64,000 nucleotides of DNA from JAVJSU01 sp040219275 (GTDB taxonomy: Bacteria > Chloroflexota > Anaerolineae > Aggregatilineales > Phototrophicaceae): contig JAVJSU010000023.1 of assembly GCA_040219275.1 (NCBI GenBank), forward strand, positions 124,001 through 188,000, given 5' to 3'. Positions 34,775-42,264 of this stretch are shown here, piece after piece. Numbering within the stretch: position 1 is the first letter of the stretch; every line of letters begins with the position of its first letter. Below the pieces are notes generated by a model that did not search any database, was not told the DNA's origin, and saw only the letters and a program-made list of their open reading frames with translations. The position numbers and the translations under genes are program-made.

Positions 34775-35797
34775 TCACGAAACAATGTATTGAAGTGCTG
34801 GATTGTCCTCTTTTTCAACTTCATCTAGGTTTGCAACACTTAACATCCCGTGCTGATAGAGATACTCAACATGAGCACCCGCTTCTTCCAATGCAAGTAG
34901 GCTCTCGTAACCAGCCATATTAGGATACATACTCTGTGTGATCTCGTTAATGGTCATCGGTTGAACGCCGTTCTTGATGATGTCTAACACACGGTTGAGC
35001 TTACGTTCGTGACTATTCTGAATTTCTGAAATGCGCGTATAGACATCGCTTATTTCGTCTTCATGACTGCCAATAGCCAATTCGATTCCATCAATTTTCT
35101 GAACTTTGCGGAGCGAATCTTTGTAATGACCTAAGCCGGTATAATGTGTGATACTTTCCGGTGCTTGGTGCGGGGTAGTGCGAGACAAAATATGATCTGC
35201 ACTGAGCATCACATTGCCGATGATGATACACATTTGCCCCGGACAGTGTCCCGGCGTATGCACGAAGGTCATGCCTTCAAACATCACATCTTCATCAAGG
35301 CTAAAATCAACCTCTACAGAACGCACATGGCGTTTCGCAAAGCCATACATATCAATCAGTTCGCTACGGCGCGATGATTCGATTCCCGCCCGTGCGAGAT
35401 ACACTTTCAAGTCTTTGGTGGCGACGATAACCCGTTCCTCGTAGGCAGTTAACACACGACGATCAAGCTCATGAATGCCGACCTGTGCACCGGTTTTTTC
35501 CAACATAAACGCCACGCCGCCAAAATGATCGAGATGTCCATGCGTGACGATGAGGTGGCTTATATCTCTTAATCCCACTTTTTCGCCAAAATCATCGCGT
35601 ATTTGTTCTAAGCCATCCAGTAAATTGCGATTGCTTTCGTCCAGACCGGAACCCGCATCAATCAAGGTAGGCGGTCCAGCGTTGAGCACCAGAAAGCTGT
35701 ATCCCGTGAATCCATTAGGGAACAAAACCAGCGGAATTCGATAAATACGAACACCTGTATCGGTATCAAAACGGGCTAATTTGGGTAGATCAACCAT
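34775..35797 (-). CDS. Metallo-beta-lactamase fold hydrolase
   Basis: 340 residues. MBL metal motif HGHLDHFGG (in LIVTHGHLDH), further ligands in HTPGHCPGQM, SADHILSRTTPH and the late His in IGSHEDE. The C-terminal ~90 residues (ERKLNRVLDIIKNGVQPMTINEITQSMY) form a winged-helix-like tail as in LACTB2-type and related hydrolases. Probable hydrolase of thioester, ester or phosphodiester bonds; the substrate is unknown. Cytoplasmic. It is divergent from the TetR gene, so the TetR operator region also lies upstream of it and could affect both. Confidence 0.88.
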   Translation of the reverse strand: MVDLPKLARFDTDTGVRIYRIPLVLFPNGFTGYSFLVLNAGPPTLIDAGSGLDESNRNLLDGLEQIRDDFGEKVGLRDISHLIVTHGHLDHFGGVAFMLEKTGAQVGIHELDRRVLTAYEERVIVATKDLKVYLARAGIESSRRSELIDMYGFAKRHVRSVEVDFSLDEDVMFEGMTFVHTPGHCPGQMCIIIGNVMLSADHILSRTTPHQAPESITHYTGLGHYKDSLRKVQKIDGIELAIGSHEDEISDVYTRISEIQNSHERKLNRVLDIIKNGVQPMTINEITQSMYPNMAGYESLLALEEAGAHVEYLYQHGMLSVANLDEVEKEDNPALQYIVS

Positions 35798-35903
35798 GAC
35801 GTTTGCACATCCCCTGTGTGATTTAAGCGTGCCGAAAAGACATATTCTCTAATCATACCCCCCAATTATTAGGGGGAACAGCATTGAAATGATAGCGTAT
35901 GAT

Positions 35904-35929
35904 TTGACCAGATGTACATATCTGGTCAA
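35904..35929. promoter_or_regulatory. 26-base palindromic operator of the TetR gene
   Basis: TTGACCAGAT-gtacat-ATCTGGTCAA: perfect ten-base arms. It lies 23 bases before the TetR ATG and directly behind a possible -10 box (TATGAT, 35898-35903), so bound protein would cover the transcription start. This is the expected arrangement for TetR autorepression. Confidence 0.75.
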
Positions 35930-35951
35930 TCAGTCAAACATATGGAGATTT

Positions 35952-36641
35952 ATGGTCATCGAAGAAGAGCATCACTCACAAAATAGGGAACGAGAGCTAC
36001 GTATTTACGATGCGACGCGGGATTTGCTTTTGCATTATGGCTATGACAAGACAACTGTCAGCGATATTGCAAACAAAGCAGGCATTTCTAAAGGGGCAAT
36101 TTACCTGCACTTCTCCAGCAAGGATGAACTGGTTTCTGCTTTACTGAAGCACGAAATTTCTGCGTACACGGATGAGGTGCTTACCGTATTAGAGCAAGAT
36201 GAAGACAATTTGACCTTCGTTAACTTATATCAGAAAACGTTGGTGCTATTGCCAAATTACCCGTTAGTACAGGCAATTATTCGCGGGGATAGTCGTGTTT
36301 TTGGCGCATATCTGAGCCGAAGCTCCCAAGAATTCATTGAGATTAAGCGAACCCAACGCTTTCCCTTGCTAAAAATGATGCAAGATGTTGGTGCATTGCG
36401 GGCAGATGTGAATATGCGAGTTGTTGCGTTTATCCTAGATTGCCTTGGCTATGGATTGCTTCATGCGTCTGAGTTTGTAGAGGAAGATCAAATTCCTGAG
36501 ATCACTGCGATTTCGAGTGAGATGGGCATGATGCTCGAACGCTATTTGATGCCCGATGATGGTGGAAATTTGAATGCGGCGAGAGACATACTTCTCAATA
36601 TGATCCGTTCTTACCGTACTCAACTTTTCGACGAAAAATAA
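35952..36641 (+). CDS. TetR/AcrR family transcriptional regulator
   Basis: 229 residues. N-terminal helix-turn-helix domain (YDATRDLLLHYGYDKTTVSDIANKAGISKGAIYLHFSSKDELVSALL), the standard TetR signature; the C-terminal ligand-binding domain is less conserved. Start ATG 35952 is chosen because GGAG lies about five bases upstream, and because the longer frame (from 35889) would put the operator palindrome inside the coding sequence. It is followed after 36 bases by the ABC ATPase and permease genes, which it most probably regulates together with itself. Confidence 0.9.
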   Translation: MVIEEEHHSQNRERELRIYDATRDLLLHYGYDKTTVSDIANKAGISKGAIYLHFSSKDELVSALLKHEISAYTDEVLTVLEQDEDNLTFVNLYQKTLVLLPNYPLVQAIIRGDSRVFGAYLSRSSQEFIEIKRTQRFPLLKMMQDVGALRADVNMRVVAFILDCLGYGLLHASEFVEEDQIPEITAISSEMGMMLERYLMPDDGGNLNAARDILLNMIRSYRTQLFDEK

Positions 36642-36677
36642 CACGCGGAAAAAAAAAGGAAATTTAAGGAGTAGGTC

Positions 36678-37655
36678 ATGATGAAATCAGTCATACAAAT
36701 TGAGAACCTCACCAAAGTTTATGGTCAGGGGAAGAACGCGTTCAAAGCGCTAGACCAGTTGAACTTAAAAGTCAATCAAGGGGAAATTTTCGGATATTTA
36801 GGTCCGAACGGGGCAGGTAAGACCACCACAATCCGCATGATGTTGGATTTGATCCGTCCGACCGAAGGCAAGATCACGCTTCTTGATCAAGATGCACAAC
36901 ATGATAGCGTTCAACTACGCAAACGCATTGGTTTTTTGCCCGGCGAACTGAGTCTGTGGGATAGTGAGCGTAGCGACAAAATTATTGCCTACTTCGCGCG
37001 AATTCGTGGCATGACAGACACTCGCTATGCACAAGACCTTGCGGAGCGCCTGCAATTCGATACGACAAAGAGGGTTCGTGATTATTCGACGGGTAATAAG
37101 CGTAAATTGGGGTTGATTCTCGCATTGATGCACAAACCTGAACTGCTTATCCTTGATGAACCCACGAGTGGGCTTGACCCGTTGATGCAACAGACCTTTA
37201 ACCAGTTGATGATCGAAGCCAAAAATGAGGGGCACACGATATTCCTCTCCTCACATGTATTGAGTGAGGTTCAATCTATCTGTGATCGGGTGGCGGTCTT
37301 GCGACATGGTGAGCTTAAGGCGGTTGAGCGCGTGGATGCACTAACACAGGTTGATTTCCGCTGGGTTACGATGACCACGCGGGATGCAGTTACTGCGGGA
37401 TCATGGATTTCGGCAGTTGACGGCGTGACTGAGGTTACTCAAAAAGATGACCATACCCTGCATTTACGCCTGATGGGGGATTTTGACCCATTACTCAAAG
37501 CCTTGAGTGATAAATATGTGGTTGAACTGCATGTGAAAGAACCGACGCTAGAGGAAATATTCCTCGCATTTTATGACGATAATTCACCGCTTCAAACACA
37601 GTTAAATGGCAAACTAAATGGTATGAACACCGTAGGAAAGGAGAGTGTTCAATGA
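36678..37655 (+). CDS. ABC transporter ATP-binding protein (exporter)
   Basis: 325 residues. Walker A GPNGAGKTT, Q-loop region GFLPGELSLWD, signature YSTGNKRKLGL (a variant of LSGGQ), Walker B LLILDEPTSGLDP and H-switch SSHVLSE. A C-terminal extension of about 100 residues is typical of drug/lipid exporter ATPases (CcmA/NatA type). AAGGAG lies upstream of a double ATG. The stop overlaps the permease start (ATGA). With TetR upstream, this is probably an inducible efflux system; substrate unknown. Confidence 0.92.
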   Translation: MMKSVIQIENLTKVYGQGKNAFKALDQLNLKVNQGEIFGYLGPNGAGKTTTIRMMLDLIRPTEGKITLLDQDAQHDSVQLRKRIGFLPGELSLWDSERSDKIIAYFARIRGMTDTRYAQDLAERLQFDTTKRVRDYSTGNKRKLGLILALMHKPELLILDEPTSGLDPLMQQTFNQLMIEAKNEGHTIFLSSHVLSEVQSICDRVAVLRHGELKAVERVDALTQVDFRWVTMTTRDAVTAGSWISAVDGVTEVTQKDDHTLHLRLMGDFDPLLKALSDKYVVELHVKEPTLEEIFLAFYDDNSPLQTQLNGKLNGMNTVGKESVQ

Positions 37656-38464
37656 CCGGTATGATATTTCTGGAAACCTTGCGTCGGCATTGGAAACAAA
37701 TACTGTGGTGGGGCGGTGGACTTGGCATCTATGCGATCTATCCATTTGTTGTTATTCCAGATCAGTCTGGTTTGGAAGGGTATGCAGACTTGCTCGATTC
37801 GTTTGATCCAGCCATGATGCGTGCAGTGGGTATCACAGATGCGACTTCATTCACAACACCGGAAGGGTTTATCGGATATGCGTTTTTTGGTTTTGCGTTG
37901 CTTGTGATGTCTGTTTATGCGGTGATGGCAGGACTGAACATCACTGCAAATGAAGAAGATCGTGGTATTATGGATATGTTTCTGAGCTTACCGATTCCGC
38001 GATGGCAGGTCATCATTGAAAAGGTACTTGCTTATAGCGTCATCATCATTGCCATTTGTGGATTTGCTTTTGGTGGACTATTGATAGGGAGACAGCTTGG
38101 GTCTGAAACATTTGATTTGGCTGTTGATAAACTGCTCATAGGCACGATAAACATTATTCCTGGTACGATATTCGTGCTAGGTTTCACAACATTCGTTGGG
38201 GTATTGGTTCGTCGACGTACAACAGCGATGGCGATTTCCGGCGTATTTGTTGTCGGAAGTTATTTGCTGGACACCATCGGACGAGCGGCAAATTCTGAAA
38301 CATCGGATGCAGTACGGCAACTTAGTATCTTTGCACACTATAACGGTACGACGGTTTTGACTGATGGCATTGCGCTAGGTGGGGCACTTGCGATATTATC
38401 TCTCGCAGTGATTTTGTGTGGCGCGTCAACTCAATTATTTGAACGCCGTGATATTGCTGTATAG
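37652..38464 (+). CDS. ABC-2 type exporter permease
   Basis: 270 residues with about six hydrophobic segments (e.g. GYAFFGFALLVMSVYAVMAGL, VLAYSVIIIAICGFAFGGLLI, GGALAILSLAVILCGAS). The motif NEEDRGIMDMFLSLPIPRWQVIIEKV is characteristic of ABC-2 permeases (the 'E-x-x-x-G-x-x-x-x-x-L-S-x-P' loop). Its ATG overlaps the ATPase stop by four bases, so it is the membrane partner of that ATPase. Confidence 0.88.
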   Translation: MTGMIFLETLRRHWKQILWWGGGLGIYAIYPFVVIPDQSGLEGYADLLDSFDPAMMRAVGITDATSFTTPEGFIGYAFFGFALLVMSVYAVMAGLNITANEEDRGIMDMFLSLPIPRWQVIIEKVLAYSVIIIAICGFAFGGLLIGRQLGSETFDLAVDKLLIGTINIIPGTIFVLGFTTFVGVLVRRRTTAMAISGVFVVGSYLLDTIGRAANSETSDAVRQLSIFAHYNGTTVLTDGIALGGALAILSLAVILCGASTQLFERRDIAV

Positions 38465-38490
38465 TTGTCAGTAAATTCCTCTTGCTAAGC

Positions 38491-38544
38491 AATCAGAATT
38501 GAACAGGTAATTATAATATGCACGAATACCTGTTCATTCTGATT
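38491..38544. repeat. Long imperfect inverted repeat (18-bp stem, one bulge)
   Basis: Arms AATCAGAATTGAACAGGTA and TACCTGTTCATTCTGATT are complementary with one bulged base; loop of 17 A/T-rich bases. It lies just after the ABC exporter operon. No T-run follows, so a simple intrinsic terminator is unlikely. Confidence 0.6.
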
Positions 38545-38574
38545 AATAAATGAGTTTGTTCTACATACTATGTT

Positions 38575-38604
38575 AAAATATCACAACGTAATTGTGATAT
38601 TTTT
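38575..38604. terminator. A/T-rich perfect hairpin before the Bmp/FAS1 gene
   Basis: Twelve-base arms AAAATATCACAA / TTGTGATATTTT around CGTAA. The 3' arm ends in T residues, so it could be a weak terminator for the exporter operon; being symmetric and upstream of the lipoprotein gene, it could equally be an operator. Confidence 0.45.
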
Positions 38605-38720
38605 CATCACCTTATTATTTTCCAATATTCGCCATAAGTGTTAATATCTGTCACCGTGTATAATTACGCATTCTGGTCATATTCCAGACTTATTTGAACC
38701 ATGTTGAAAAGGGAGGCTTT

Positions 38721-41700
38721 ATGCGAAGCAACAGACGTATTTTGCTCGTATTGTTACTGCTTGTTGCCTTAATAGTGGCGGCATGTGGTGGTGGGGATGA
38801 GGAAGAAACCCCTACCGACGTACCTGCAACTGAAGTTTCAGATACTGCACAAACGGTCGAAGAAACCGAAGAAGCAGTAGAAACTGAAGAAGCAGTAGAA
38901 ACCGAAGAAGCTGAATTGGAAGAAACCGCCGAAGCTGAGATGGAGATGACTGAAGAAGCGGAAATGGAAATGACCGAGGAAGTCATGGAAGAAATGACCC
39001 CGGAAATGGAAATGACCGAAGAAGTCATGGAAGAAATGACTCCTGAAGCGGAAATGACCGAAGAAGCGGGCGATGTCGTTGAAACCGCAGTTGCAAGTGA
39101 CTTTACGCTGTTGGTCGCCGCGATTGATGCCGCAGGCTTGACAGAAACGCTTCAGGGTCCGGGTCCGTTTACTGTATTTGCCCCCACTGATGCCGCCATT
39201 GCCGCATTGGTTGAGGAAATGGGAATTACGGCGGAAGAATTGCTTGGCAATACAGAATTACTGACCAGTGTTCTGCTCTACCATGTTGTTGACGGCGCAG
39301 TTTCTGCCGAAGATGTCGTTGGTATGGATGGCGAAACCGCAACAACCGTTGGTGGTGAAGACATCAGCATTGCAATTGTCGATGGTGGCGTTGTATTGAA
39401 CGGTACAGTCAATGTTATTTTGACCGATGTTCTGGCAACCAACGGTGTTATCCATGTTATTGATGCCGTGCTTTTGCCTCCGTCAATGTCTGCTGGTGAA
39501 GAAATGATGGAAGAAACACCAGAAGCTGAGATGGAAATGACCGAAGAAGCCGCGATGGAAGAAATGACCCCTGAAGCGGAAATGACCGAAGAAGCCATGG
39601 AAGACATGGGCGACGAGATGATGACCATTTCTAGCGCCTGTCTCGTGACCGATCAGGGTGGCGTGAACGACGGTACATTCAACGAACTTGCCGCCAACGC
39701 CATTAATCAGGCGGCGGAAGATTTCGGTATCGAAGTGAGTATCATCGAATCTGGCACACCGAGCGACTTTGAACCGAACATCAATACCTGCCTGGATGCA
39801 GGTGCAGGTGCAGTTGTCACAGTCGGTTTCTTGCTGGCAGATGCCACCCTCGCGGCGGCAGAAGCCAACCCCGACGTTTACTTCATCGGCGTTGGCCAAT
39901 TCTTCGTTGGTCATCCTGATAACATCGTCGGTATCCAATTCCGTGAAGATCAATCCGGCTTCTTGGCGGGTGCATTCGCGGCATTGATGACCGAAAGTGG
40001 CACCGTTGGTGGTGTATACGGCGCGGAAATCCCGCCGGTTATTAAATTCCGTAACGGTTTTGAACAGGGTGCACGTTACATCAACCCCGACATCACCACA
40101 CTCGGTAGCTACATTGATAGCTTCATCGATCCGGCGGCAGGTCAGGAATTGGCTGAAGCGTTGATCGGTGAAGGTGCTGACGTGATCTTCGGTGCAGGTG
40201 GTGCAACCGGTTCCGGTGGTATCAGCTACGCGGCATCTGAAGGCGTGTTGGTCATCGGTGTGGATCAGGATGAATACTTCACAACCTTTGGTGGTGGCGA
40301 ATCACCCGGATCAGAAAACGTGCTGACCAGCGCCGTGAAACGCGTTGATGTAGGCGTATACAACATGCTAGCATCCTTGATCGATGGTAGTGTGCCGTGG
40401 CAGGGTGGTAGCCTGTACATCCTCGACGCGAGTAATGATGGTGTTGGTTTAGCGCCGACCCATGATGCAACCGTTTCTCAGGACGTATTGGATCAACTGG
40501 CTGAAGTTGCCACGATGCTGGCTGATGGTTCACTGGACACAGGCGTGGATGGTGTGACCGGCGCATTGATGGAACCGATGGCTGAAGAAGCTATGGAAGA
40601 CATGGAAGAAACTCCTGAAGCAGAAATGATGGGTACCATCGTTGATATTGCCGCGGGAAATGAAGACTTCTCCACCCTAGTAGACCTCGTAACTGAAGCT
40701 GGTTATGTTGAATTACTGAGCGGTGAAGGTCCTTACACTGTGTTCGCTCCGACCAATGCGGCTTTTGAAGCTCTGCCGGAAGGCGTGCTTGATCTGCTGA
40801 TGACCAGCCCGGTCAGCCTTCAATCTGTACTTGGCTACCATGTAGCCGAGGGTGTTCTTACCGCAGAAGATATTGTCGGTATGGACGGTGGCGAAGTCAT
40901 GACCTTGCTCGGCTCGCCTGTTACTATCGCAGTTGTTGACGGTGGCGTTGTGTTAAACGGTATGGTCAATGTTGTTGCTACAGACATCATGGCTTCTAAC
41001 GGTGTCGTCCATGTGATTGATAACATCTTGCTTCCTGAAGAAGCGATGGCATTCATGGGTGGCGAACCTGAAATGGAAGCCACCGAAGAAATGGAAATGG
41101 AAGCCACGGAAGAAGCCATGGAAGACATGGGCGACGAGATGATGACCATCTCCAGCGCCTGTCTCGTGACCGATCAGGGTGGCGTGAACGACGGTACATT
41201 CAACGAACTTGCCGCCAACGCCATCAATCAGGCGGCGGAAGATTTCGGTATCGAAGTCAGCATTATCGAATCCGGAACACCGACCGACTTTGAACCCAAC
41301 ATCAACACTTGCCTTGACTCAGGTGCAGGCGCGATTGTAACCGTCGGTTTCTTGCTGGCAGATGCTACCCTTGTGGCGGCAGAAGCCAACCCCGGCGTTT
41401 ACTTCATCGGCGTTGACCAATTCTTCGTTGGTCACCCCGATAACCTCGTCGGTATCCAATTCCGTGAAGATCAATCCGGCTTCTTGGCGGGTGCGTTCGC
41501 GGCATTGATGACTGAAAGTGGCACCGTTGGTGGTGTATACGGCGCGGAAATCCCGCCGGTTATCAAGTTCCGTAACGGTTTTGAGCAGGGTGCGCTTTAT
41601 GTCAATGCGGACATCACCACACTCGGTAGCTATATCGACAGCTTTATCGATCCGGCGGCAGGTCAGGAATTGGCCGAAGCATTGATTGGTGAAGGTGCGG

Positions 41701-42104
41701 ACGTGATCTTCGGTGCAGGTGGTGCAACCGGTTCCGGTGGTATCAGCTTTGCGGCATCCGAAGGTGTATTGGTCATTGGCGTGGATCAGGATGAATACTT
41801 CACAACCTTTGGTGGTGGTGAATCACCCGGATCAGAAAACGTGCTGACCAGCGCCGTGAAACGCGTTGATGTAGGCGTATACAACATGCTGGCATCCTTG
41901 ATCGATGGTAGTGTGCCGTGGCAGGGTGGTAGCCTATACATTTTGGACGCAACCAATGATGGTGTTGGTTTAGCGCCGACCCACGATGCAACCGTTCCTG
42001 AGGAAGTGCTTGAAGCAGTAGACGCGATTGCCGCGATGCTGGCTGATGGTTCACTGGACACAGGCGTAGATGGTGTAACCGGTGCATTGCTCGAAAGCGA
42101 ATAA
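38721..42104 (+). CDS. Lipoprotein FAS1-Bmp-FAS1-Bmp (tandem fasciclin and substrate-binding domains)
   Basis: 1127 residues from ATG 38721 (GGGAGG upstream; an in-frame TTG at 38694 is rejected). Signal peptide with lipobox VAAC (Cys22), then a ~90-residue Glu/Thr/Met-rich linker. FAS1 domain 1 spans about 117-254 (GPFTVFAPTDAAI, VLLYHVVDG, GVIHVIDAVLLP), Bmp domain 1 about 303-617, FAS1 domain 2 about 638-772, and Bmp domain 2 about 810-1127. Bmp domains (PnrA/TmpC/Med family) bind nucleosides or other small ligands for ABC import; FAS1 mediates adhesion. Both Bmp copies keep GGVNDGTFNELA, IKFRNGFEQGA and GVDQDEYFTTFGGGESPG, and two Cys likely to form a disulfide. The Bmp copies are nearly identical. 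No ABC permease lies nearby. Confidence 0.88.
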   Translation: MRSNRRILLVLLLLVALIVAACGGGDEEETPTDVPATEVSDTAQTVEETEEAVETEEAVETEEAELEETAEAEMEMTEEAEMEMTEEVMEEMTPEMEMTEEVMEEMTPEAEMTEEAGDVVETAVASDFTLLVAAIDAAGLTETLQGPGPFTVFAPTDAAIAALVEEMGITAEELLGNTELLTSVLLYHVVDGAVSAEDVVGMDGETATTVGGEDISIAIVDGGVVLNGTVNVILTDVLATNGVIHVIDAVLLPPSMSAGEEMMEETPEAEMEMTEEAAMEEMTPEAEMTEEAMEDMGDEMMTISSACLVTDQGGVNDGTFNELAANAINQAAEDFGIEVSIIESGTPSDFEPNINTCLDAGAGAVVTVGFLLADATLAAAEANPDVYFIGVGQFFVGHPDNIVGIQFREDQSGFLAGAFAALMTESGTVGGVYGAEIPPVIKFRNGFEQGARYINPDITTLGSYIDSFIDPAAGQELAEALIGEGADVIFGAGGATGSGGISYAASEGVLVIGVDQDEYFTTFGGGESPGSENVLTSAVKRVDVGVYNMLASLIDGSVPWQGGSLYILDASNDGVGLAPTHDATVSQDVLDQLAEVATMLADGSLDTGVDGVTGALMEPMAEEAMEDMEETPEAEMMGTIVDIAAGNEDFSTLVDLVTEAGYVELLSGEGPYTVFAPTNAAFEALPEGVLDLLMTSPVSLQSVLGYHVAEGVLTAEDIVGMDGGEVMTLLGSPVTIAVVDGGVVLNGMVNVVATDIMASNGVVHVIDNILLPEEAMAFMGGEPEMEATEEMEMEATEEAMEDMGDEMMTISSACLVTDQGGVNDGTFNELAANAINQAAEDFGIEVSIIESGTPTDFEPNINTCLDSGAGAIVTVGFLLADATLVAAEANPGVYFIGVDQFFVGHPDNLVGIQFREDQSGFLAGAFAALMTESGTVGGVYGAEIPPVIKFRNGFEQGALYVNADITTLGSYIDSFIDPAAGQELAEALIGEGADVIFGAGGATGSGGISFAASEGVLVIGVDQDEYFTTFGGGESPGSENVLTSAVKRVDVGVYNMLASLIDGSVPWQGGSLYILDATNDGVGLAPTHDATVPEEVLEAVDAIAAMLADGSLDTGVDGVTGALLESE
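38850..39075 (+). repeat. Low-complexity E/M/T coding repeat (linker 1)
   Basis: Degenerate tandem repeats coding for units like EMEMTEE, EEMTPEAEMTEE and VETEEA. Related linkers recur at about 39500-39620, 40580-40628 and 41040-41150 between the domains of the same protein. Confidence 0.8.
39591..40570 (+). repeat. Intragenic duplication, copy 1 (Bmp module)
   Basis: About 980 bases coding for a linker end plus Bmp domain 1. Starts GAAGCCATGGAAGACATGGG and is repeated with few changes 1521 bases (507 codons) downstream. Long runs are identical at base level, so the duplication is recent or kept homogeneous. Confidence 0.88.
41112..42091 (+). repeat. Intragenic duplication, copy 2 (Bmp module)
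   Basis: Second copy of the Bmp module at an offset of 1521 bases. Amino-acid differences from copy 1 are few (e.g. GVGQFFVG in copy 1 versus GVDQFFVG here; ARYINPD versus ALYVNAD). Confidence 0.88.
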
Positions 42105-42143
42105 TGCGACGTAGTTATCCCTAAAACGCAATAGGTAAGTTGG

Positions 42144-42173
42144 CAGGTGGGGTCTTGTGCCTCACCTGTTTTT
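42144..42173 (+). terminator. Intrinsic terminator
   Basis: Stem CAGGTGGGG / CCTCACCTG (one G.T pair), loop TCTTGTG, then TTTTTGTTT. It ends the large lipoprotein gene. Confidence 0.85.
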
Positions 42174-42174
42174 G

Positions 42175-42202
42175 TTTACATTTCTTATAGAAAACTTATA
42201 AA
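42175..42202 (+). promoter_or_regulatory. Promoter TTTACA-N16-TATAAA
   Basis: -35 at 42175-42180, -10 at 42197-42202, starting right after the terminator T-run and 62 bases before the start of the Bmp-FAS1 gene. Confidence 0.5.
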
Positions 42203-42264
42203 GGTGCGCTACTATTCAGGCGCTTGTACATGAGTTTTGATGTTCTCAAAATTAAGGACGAAAA

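Noticed and set aside
38850..39620. Possible CRISPR-like or satellite repeat array
   Set aside because: The repeats are in frame, imperfect, lack spacers and encode acidic protein linkers.
39258..39953. Minus-strand frames of 65-156 codons opposite the Bmp/FAS1 gene
   Set aside because: Caused by the repetitive codon pattern of the lipoprotein gene; they recur at the duplicated copy for the same reason.
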